NCBI GenBank assembly: GCA_036667875.1
Contig: JAVWTD010000003.1
Span: 7,253 to 71,252 of the forward strand
Length of the DNA: 64,000 bases
Direction of reading: 5' to 3'
Source: CAJGDV01 sp036667875
GTDB lineage: Bacteria; Bacillota_I; Bacilli_A; RF39; UBA660
The notes under the pieces are model-generated. The model had not been told where the DNA came from, made no database searches, and saw only the letters and a program-made list of their open reading frames with translations. Each line of letters starts with the position of its first letter. The stretch's first letter is position 1. Shown here piece by piece: positions 59,733 through 64,000 of the stretch. The position numbers were made by a program, and so were the translations under genes.

Positions 59733-59748
59733 AAACTAATTAAAGTTT
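59733..59748 (-). terminator. Terminator between the PBP gene and pduL
   Basis: The stem AAACT-TTAATT-AGTTT with a T run on the minus strand ends pduL; its complement may also stop the convergent PBP transcript. Confidence 0.6.
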
Positions 59749-60308
59749 TAAATTATATCAACTATATCTCCTTGTTTTAATAAGAATGCATTTCCATCAT
59801 CTGTATCTAAATGTAATTCCATTACACAGTTAGGGACAGTTTTTAGATAAACATTGTCTAGTATGCCACCTTTTTCGCCTTTAATTGCAATTTTTACTGT
59901 TTTTTTATTTGTAAGGTTATACTTTATCATATCTTCTTCTGTTAAGTGAATATGTCTTGTTGGTATGATACATGAATTTAATAGAACTACTTCATTTTGG
60001 TTTGACACAAGTGTTACTGTTTCACTTTCTAATAGTTCTCCTGATGTTCTGATAGGTGGATTAATTCCTAATTTAAAGGAATCTGTTTTTGAAATTTCTA
60101 CTTGATTATATTTTCTAAAAGGTCCTAATACTCTTACTTTTTCAATTGTTCCTTTTTGTGTTTTAATGGTTAATGTTTTGTCACTTGCGAATTCATTTGG
60201 TTGAGTTAATGGTCTAAGTTCTACCATTTCATCAGTTCCAAATAATTGTTTGTATATTTCTTTTGTTAAATGTACATGTCGATTAGATATTCCTACTTTG
60301 ATTTCCAT
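59748..60308 (-). CDS. pduL: Phosphate acyltransferase PduL
   Basis: PduL interconverts acetyl-CoA or propionyl-CoA and the acyl phosphate. Its 186 residues carry the two Zn-binding His motifs, SNRHVHLT near the start and PTRHIHLTEED (about 117-127), and ELRPLTQPNEF and GPFRKYNQVEIS. It stands alone without microcompartment genes, so it is probably the general phosphotransacetylase for acetate and ATP formation. Confidence 0.93.
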   Translation of the reverse strand: MEIKVGISNRHVHLTKEIYKQLFGTDEMVELRPLTQPNEFASDKTLTIKTQKGTIEKVRVLGPFRKYNQVEISKTDSFKLGINPPIRTSGELLESETVTLVSNQNEVVLLNSCIIPTRHIHLTEEDMIKYNLTNKKTVKIAIKGEKGGILDNVYLKTVPNCVMELHLDTDDGNAFLLKQGDIVDII

Positions 60309-60325
60309 ATTATCCCTCCATCAAA

Positions 60326-60334
60326 ATTATAACA
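60326..60334 (-). promoter_or_regulatory. Extended -10 of the pduL promoter
   Basis: The minus strand reads TATGTTATAAT about 18 bases before the pduL start, followed by GGAGGG. Confidence 0.55.
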
Positions 60335-60379
60335 TAAAATGCTTCTGTTTTTAATATAATTTATAGAAAGGATGATAAT

Positions 60380-60733
60380 ATGAATAATGGTTTAAGTGGA
60401 AGTTCTTTTTTCCCTGGAGGTCCAATTTATGGCGGTAATCAAATTCCTCCTAGTCAACCAACATTACCTGATTTGCCTTTTGAACAGTCTTATATTGAGA
60501 ATATTTTAAGATTAAACAAAGGTAAAAAGGTTTGCATTTATACTTCATATCCTGACTCTAATGAGTGGAAGGATAGAAAATTTAAGGGAATTATTGAGGA
60601 ATCTGGAAGAGATCATATTATTATAAGTGATCCAACTACTGGTAAATGGTATCTTGTATTGATGATTTATGTTAATTATATAGAATTTGATGAAAAAATA
60701 AATTATAACCACGAATTTTCTGCAATTAATTGA
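60380..60733 (+). CDS. gerQ: Spore coat protein GerQ
   Basis: GerQ is a coat protein cross-linked by transglutaminase and required to localise the cortex hydrolase CwlJ. The 117-residue protein has a Gly/Pro-rich start (FFPGGPIYGGNQ) and the conserved domain LPFEQSYIENILRLNKGKKVCIY...GIIEESGRDHIIISDPTTGKWYLVLMIYVNYIEFDE. It is divergent from pduL and upstream of lemA. Confidence 0.95.
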   Translation: MNNGLSGSSFFPGGPIYGGNQIPPSQPTLPDLPFEQSYIENILRLNKGKKVCIYTSYPDSNEWKDRKFKGIIEESGRDHIIISDPTTGKWYLVLMIYVNYIEFDEKINYNHEFSAIN

Positions 60734-60775
60734 AATATTTAATTTAATTTGATATACTTAAATTAGGTGATAAAG

Positions 60776-61318
60776 ATGGAAGTAGTAATGAGTATAATTT
60801 TATCTATCGTTATAATTTGTATTATATTAATTTGGTATATAAGTTTATATAATAGATTTCAAGAATATATAATAAGAATTAATGAGGCTGAGGCTTCAAT
60901 TGATTCAACTTTAAGAAAAAGATTTGATCTTTTAAATAAATCAACTGATATAATTAGAGTGGTTATAAAAAAAGATGATGCGTTAGATTGTGTTTTGAAA
61001 CTTAGAAGTCAAAAATTAAACAATTTTGAATTAGATAGAAAAATTTATGATGCAATAAATGAATTTAACAAGTATAAAGAAGAAAGTTTAGATTTAAAGA
61101 AAAATGAAGGTTTTATTAAAATCGATGTTGCTTTAAATGAAACTGAAGCTGAAATCGTTGCTAGTAGAAAATATTATAATGATATAATTACTGATTATAA
61201 TAAAATGATTAAGCAAATTCCTTCTAATTTTATTGCAAAGTGTTGTAGATTAAAAATAAAGAATTATTTTGATGGTAAAAATTTCCAAGAAAATGGGAAA
61301 GCTGAAACTAAAATATAA
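60776..61318 (+). CDS. lemA: LemA-family protein
   Basis: The protein of about 180 residues has one N-terminal helix (about 5-24) followed by LYNRFQEYIIRINEAEASIDSTLRKRFDLLNKSTDII, the LemA signature, and a helical bundle ending in FIAKCCRLKIKNYF. The ATG at 60776-60778 follows AGGTGAT. Compared with most LemA proteins the final FP..F..FK motif is altered. The function is unknown. Confidence 0.85.
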   Translation: MEVVMSIILSIVIICIILIWYISLYNRFQEYIIRINEAEASIDSTLRKRFDLLNKSTDIIRVVIKKDDALDCVLKLRSQKLNNFELDRKIYDAINEFNKYKEESLDLKKNEGFIKIDVALNETEAEIVASRKYYNDIITDYNKMIKQIPSNFIAKCCRLKIKNYFDGKNFQENGKAETKI

Positions 61319-61348
61319 AAAATAACAAAATTAATTGTTATTTTTTTT
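61319..61348 (+). terminator. Bidirectional terminator between lemA and divIC
   Basis: AAAATAACAA-AATTA-ATTGTTATTTT with T runs in both directions lies between the convergent genes. Confidence 0.8.
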
Positions 61349-61760
61349 ATCTTCTCATTATTTTAGTTATAATATATAGTAATAATACTCCAGATATAGT
61401 ATAGCCTGCTATTCTATAGTATTCTTTTTTTGTAATTTTATTTGTTTCTTGTTTTTGTTTTTCTTTTTTATTTATTTTTAGTACATATTCTCCAGATTTT
61501 GTGTAGTAGTAGTTTTCTCTTGCGTATTTTGCTATATATTCTGGGTCTTTTAGTCTTTCTATTTCGTTATTCATTTCTTTTGCTTCTTCTTTGAGAATTA
61601 CTAATTTTTGTTCTAATTCTTTTTTTCTATTTTTTAAATTTTCTATTGTGTATACATAATTAAAGGTAGTATAGATAAGAAAACAAAAAACACCAATTGA
61701 TATTGGCCCTAGAAAAAAACGGAGTCTTCTTTTTAAAAGTTTGTTTGATTTCTTATTCAT
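61347..61760 (-). CDS. divIC: DivIC/FtsB-like septum protein
   Basis: DivIC is a bitopic coiled-coil component of the divisome. Its 137 residues have a basic start, a helix (about 17-37), a coiled coil (LKNRKKELEQKLVILKEEAKEMNNEIERL) and the family motif DPEYIAKYARENYYYTKSGEYVLKI. An additional C-terminal hydrophobic helix (about 115-133) is unusual for DivIC. The gene order yabP-yabQ-divIC is as in Bacillus. Confidence 0.88.
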   Translation of the reverse strand: MNKKSNKLLKRRLRFFLGPISIGVFCFLIYTTFNYVYTIENLKNRKKELEQKLVILKEEAKEMNNEIERLKDPEYIAKYARENYYYTKSGEYVLKINKKEKQKQETNKITKKEYYRIAGYTISGVLLLYIITKIMRR

Positions 61761-61787
61761 TGTGTCACCTTACCTTATTTTATTATA

Positions 61788-62060
61788 TCATTTTATTTTT
61801 TTGTTTACAATGTAATGAGTAAAAAGATATGCTGTAACTATACAAATGAAACTATAAATATGTAAAGTACCATCATTTATTTTTTTGAGGATTATGAAGT
61901 AAATTAAGGAACAATTTATACATAATAATAAAGTGTAAATTAGTTTTTTTAAGTTTGTTTCTTTTTGTATATATTTTAAATTTATATCTGTCAATATGGA
62001 AAATAGTATTCCAAAAATAAAAGAAAATATTATGAGTATTATTTGTGTTTTTAAAGTCAT
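61788..62060 (-). CDS. yabQ: YabQ-like spore cortex membrane protein, short form
   Basis: The 90-residue protein has three helices (about 5-25, 38-57, 66-85), the late INDGTLHIYSFICIV motif matching YabQ and a place between yabP and divIC. Bacillus YabQ is over 200 residues, so this copy lacks the C-terminal part. Its ATG overlaps the yabP TGA (ATGA). YabQ is needed for cortex formation. Confidence 0.75.
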   Translation of the reverse strand: MTLKTQIILIIFSFIFGILFSILTDINLKYIQKETNLKKLIYTLLLCINCSLIYFIILKKINDGTLHIYSFICIVTAYLFTHYIVNKKIK

Positions 62061-62344
62061 TTAAATAGTTTTGAGAACATTCCACTTTCTTTTTCATTTT
62101 TTTTACCATCTAAATAGGCAATACTGTTTATTTGTCCTTTTATTGATATACTACCACATAGGGTGTCTAGTTTTAATAATTCCAGACTTTCGCCTTTTAC
62201 GAGCATGAATCCGAGTGTTGATTCAATAAGAAATTCTTCATCATCAAAATTTTCTATTCTTTTTACTCCAGATATGGTTATGCTTTTTCTTTCGTTAATA
62301 TTTACTATATGATTGTAATTAATAATGTTTTCATTTTCTTTCAT
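62057..62344 (-). CDS. yabP: Sporulation protein YabP
   Basis: The 95-residue protein has the YabP/YqfC pattern: HIVNINERKSITISGVKRIENFDDEEFLIESTLGFMLVKGESLELLKLD...GSISIKGQINSIAYLD. It is made in the mother cell in Bacillus and is needed for cortex assembly. A CATATAAT -10-like box lies at 62359-62366, close upstream. Confidence 0.88.
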   Translation of the reverse strand: MKENENIINYNHIVNINERKSITISGVKRIENFDDEEFLIESTLGFMLVKGESLELLKLDTLCGSISIKGQINSIAYLDGKKNEKESGMFSKLFK

Positions 62345-62388
62345 TGTATCACCAATATATTATATGATGATTTTTTCTTTTTATGAAA

Positions 62389-62412
62389 AAACTTAAGTTT
62401 TCACTTAAGTTT
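62389..62412 (-). terminator. Terminator of spoVG
   Basis: The minus strand has AAACTTAAGT-GAAA-ACTTAAGTTT followed by T residues, overlapping the stop codon. Confidence 0.85.
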
Positions 62413-62668
62413 ATTCTTGTTTGTTATAGGCATCTAAAATGGCATCTTCGAATTCTTTTCTTGTTTCTGGATTTATTGGATGAACGATGTCTCTATAACC
62501 GCCTGTTGCTGTTTTGCGACTTGGCATGGCTATAAATAATCCGTTGTCTCCTTCGATGATGCGTATATCATGAATTGCAAAACTTTCTTCTAAAACTAAT
62601 GATACGATACCTTTCATTCTAGAGTCCTCTTTTTGTATTTTTCTGACATTAACTGATGTTATTTTCAT
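62411..62668 (-). CDS. spoVG: Septation/sporulation regulator SpoVG
   Basis: SpoVG is a small nucleic-acid-binding regulator. Its 85 residues have MKITSVNVRKI, FAIHDIRIIEGDNGLFIAMPSRKT and GYRDIVHPINPETRKEFEDAILDAY, all diagnostic. It follows the veg homologue, as in the Bacillus veg-spoVG neighbourhood, and has its own promoter with an embedded palindrome. Confidence 0.96.
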   Translation of the reverse strand: MKITSVNVRKIQKEDSRMKGIVSLVLEESFAIHDIRIIEGDNGLFIAMPSRKTATGGYRDIVHPINPETRKEFEDAILDAYNKQE

Positions 62669-62685
62669 TTCGTCTTCTCCCTTCG

Positions 62686-62713
62686 ATTATACTATACAAT
62701 TATTGTATACCAA
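62686..62713 (-). promoter_or_regulatory. spoVG promoter with a perfect 8-1-8 palindrome in the spacer
   Basis: The minus strand reads TTGGTA, a 16-base spacer, then TATAAT. The palindrome TATACAAT-A-ATTGTATA (62693-62709) fills the spacer and would be masked by a dimeric regulator. Confidence 0.65.
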
Positions 62714-62719
62714 ATATTA

Positions 62720-62932
62720 TTAAAATGCAATATTTTCTATAATTATTGTCTTAGTTAGTATGTCACCGTATGTAAAGCACTTTACTTTTTTATCTAATGT
62801 TTCAATTAAAAAGACATTATCGTATAATTCTTTTATTATTGCTTCAAAGGTTTCGTACTTATTTCTTCCTAGATTATTTTTAATTTTTATTGATTTTCCT
62901 ACTTTTAATTGTGTTTTAATTTTATCTTTAAT
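62720..62932 (-). CDS. veg: Veg-like protein (DUF1021) with an apparent ATT start
   Basis: On the minus strand a 70-residue frame encodes IKDKIKTQLKVGKSIKIKNN, then LGRNKYETFEAI, LYDNVFLIETL and CFTYGDILTKTIII. This matches Veg, including the GR.K block and the final SYxDILTKTV. No ATG, GTG, TTG or CTG lies in frame between the upstream TGA and the domain. An ATT (62930-62932) stands six bases after a perfect AGGAGG. It could use ATT as start, as infC does in some bacteria, or carry a start-codon mutation. Veg in Bacillus affects biofilm and lies close to spoVG. Confidence 0.78.
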   Translation of the reverse strand: MKDKIKTQLKVGKSIKIKNNLGRNKYETFEAIIKELYDNVFLIETLDKKVKCFTYGDILTKTIIIENIAF

Positions 62933-63326
62933 TGTATTCCTCCTATCTAGGGTAACTACATCTATAGTAACTTTAGTTATGATTCCTCCAATTCAAACTG
63001 GTTTTTTATTTGTTGAGGCTTATTTAGTTTAATATGTATTTATATTTTCCCTCTTCTTATAATATGCAAAAGGGTTTGCAATTAGGACAATAACAGGTTC
63101 TATATTTATAACAATAAAAAAAATATATAATTACTACCAAAATAAAAGTTTGGGTTTAGTATGAATTATATATTATTGATTTTTGTTATGAAATTTTAGT
63201 CTACACTCTAAGTTCTAGATATTTTAGGATATTTCTTATATGCTCTTTGTTTTCAGAAAATTAGGGCTTCTCATAGCGGTCGGCCCTCCTTGATTCAAAG
63301 CGTAGGAGAAACCTCCAACTACCCCA
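62933..63326. other. 394-base region between the veg homologue and the lectin-fold gene
   Basis: The end near 62940-63000 is the veg leader on the minus strand and contains two SD-like GGAGG boxes. The rest is AT-rich with no credible gene. At 63265-63290 and 63305-63316 the minus strand has GGGC...GCCC and GGAG-GTTT-CTCC hairpins that lie just after the stop of the lectin-fold gene. Confidence 0.5.
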
Positions 63327-64000
63327 TTACAAAGCAGTTTTAAGAAGACGTGAACCGACATCAGAATTAAAAGTACTTGAAGAGTAGTAGAGAAGGAAGT
63401 GACTCATACCATCATTAGAAACATTACGCCAAGCTCCACCAAAAAGGATTATTCTTTTACCTGCAGTTGTGTTCCCCCAATAGTAGTCACCATATTTTGT
63501 GCTTGCATTTGCATTTAGTTCTTGAGGCATTTGTAAAAAGGGATTATCGGAATCATATCCCATTTTGGTTACCCATCCTTCTGTATTCAATTTATTATAT
63601 CCTACATTTGTATAATTACCGTTAGTTATGTCTGATGCGTAAGTTGATGCGTCTCTATTTACATAAAAGTAAGCGTTAGTGGTATCTACATTATCAATGT
63701 TTACACCATCAATAACTTGCCATACATTTCCATAGATATTTTCTATTCCACGATATTTCATAGCGTTTTTCCCGTTTTTTAAATCATTAATTGATCCGCT
63801 TGATGCAGTAACTACGTCTGTTGTCCCATTTATAATTGATTCTGTATTACCGTTTGCGTATCCTTGCATTATATTTTGACTATTTAAGGTAGCAAATTCA
63901 ATATAGAATAATACTTGAATTGCATCAAGTGCATGGATATCAAGCAATTGATATCCTGTTACATCACCTACATTATTTGCTTTTGCATAGTTTCTAAATG
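63327..64000 (-). CDS. C-terminal part of a surface or tail protein with a C-type-lectin/FGE-like fold
   Basis: The frame is open to the right edge (FRNYAKANNVGDVTGYQLLDIH comes before the first possible start), so the 5' end lies outside the window. Landmarks are VLFYIEFATLNSQNIMQGYANG, IENIYGNVWQVIDGVNI, NPFLQMPQELN, YGDYYWGN and the C-terminal ILFGGAWRNVSNDGMSHFLLY ending in GSRLL. This is the pattern of formylglycine-generating-enzyme/C-type-lectin folds in phage tail and diversity-generating retroelement targets, whose last 35 residues vary. No template repeat or reverse transcriptase is present here. Confidence 0.75.
   Translation of the reverse strand, partial: FRNYAKANNVGDVTGYQLLDIHALDAIQVLFYIEFATLNSQNIMQGYANGNTESIINGTTDVVTASSGSINDLKNGKNAMKYRGIENIYGNVWQVIDGVNIDNVDTTNAYFYVNRDASTYASDITNGNYTNVGYNKLNTEGWVTKMGYDSDNPFLQMPQELNANASTKYGDYYWGNTTAGKRIILFGGAWRNVSNDGMSHFLLYYSSSTFNSDVGSRLLKTAL

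Noticed and set aside
61873..62109. Overlapping 78-codon minus-strand frame
   Set aside because: It overlaps yabQ and yabP in another frame, and both of those have family matches and coupled starts.
62760..63032. Plus-strand 90-codon frame
   Set aside because: It is antisense to the veg homologue, which has a clear family match and a ribosome site on the minus strand.

Overview
The window is strongly AT-rich and uses the standard code (TGA serves as a stop, for example at the yabP/yabQ and VirB4 junctions). It looks like a chromosomal piece of an uncultured, spore-forming, low-GC Bacillota, probably in the Bacilli/Mollicutes-related gut lineages. The evidence is PolC-type replicase, RNA polymerase delta, GatCAB with a T-box leader, and a spread of spore genes: SpoIVA, CotJA/B fusion, CotJC, GerQ, YabP, YabQ, SpoVG and Veg. 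The exact order is inference. Two runs of exactly 100 N (941-1040 and 10888-10987) are each bounded by an identical 55-base repeat. They are most simply unmerged contig overlaps, so polA is broken only by assembly.

Layout. 1-1177: gatA (partial) and gatC behind a T-box leader, with a tandem tRNA-Asn array directly upstream of that leader. 1317-6048: a zinc-ribbon membrane protein, then five genes alternating VirB2-like two-helix proteins (two fused to wall-active domains, NlpC/P60 and 3D-like) with paralogous lipoproteins. 6125-22491: mainly core genes (spoIVA, a DEAD helicase, polA, polC, gpmI, a lipid kinase) with a few envelope proteins. 22503-32598: a four-gene Wadjet (jetABCD) anti-plasmid operon bracketed by two paralogous genes of unknown function. 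32654-44271: a rhodanese and a Gram-positive type IV secretion cluster (VirD4, bitopic protein, SpoID/C39 wall hydrolase, VirB4, PrgI, VirB6-like, VirB2-like pilin) with no relaxase or integrase visible. 44335-53924: a Tad-type pilus locus (TadZ, three minor pilin-like proteins, an oppositely oriented small pilin, TadC, TadB, TadA, CpaB) and two unknown membrane proteins. 54042-62932: spore-coat and core genes (cotJC, cotJA/B, rpoE, argS, DUF1934, a class A PBP, pduL, gerQ, lemA, divIC, yabQ, yabP, spoVG and a veg homologue that lacks a normal start codon). 63327-64000: the C-terminal part of a lectin-fold surface protein running off the window.

How the parts fit. Two envelope machines, a T4SS and a Tad pilus, sit side by side and share a 20-base promoter element. 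A distant cluster carries extra copies of the T4SS pilin fold joined to peptidoglycan hydrolases. Together they suggest a chromosomal surface apparatus rather than a mobile element. The Wadjet island sits next to the T4SS and could guard against incoming plasmids. At the left edge, the RNA that senses uncharged tRNA-Asn appears to lie on the same transcript as the tRNA-Asn genes and the amidotransferase that makes Asn-tRNA.
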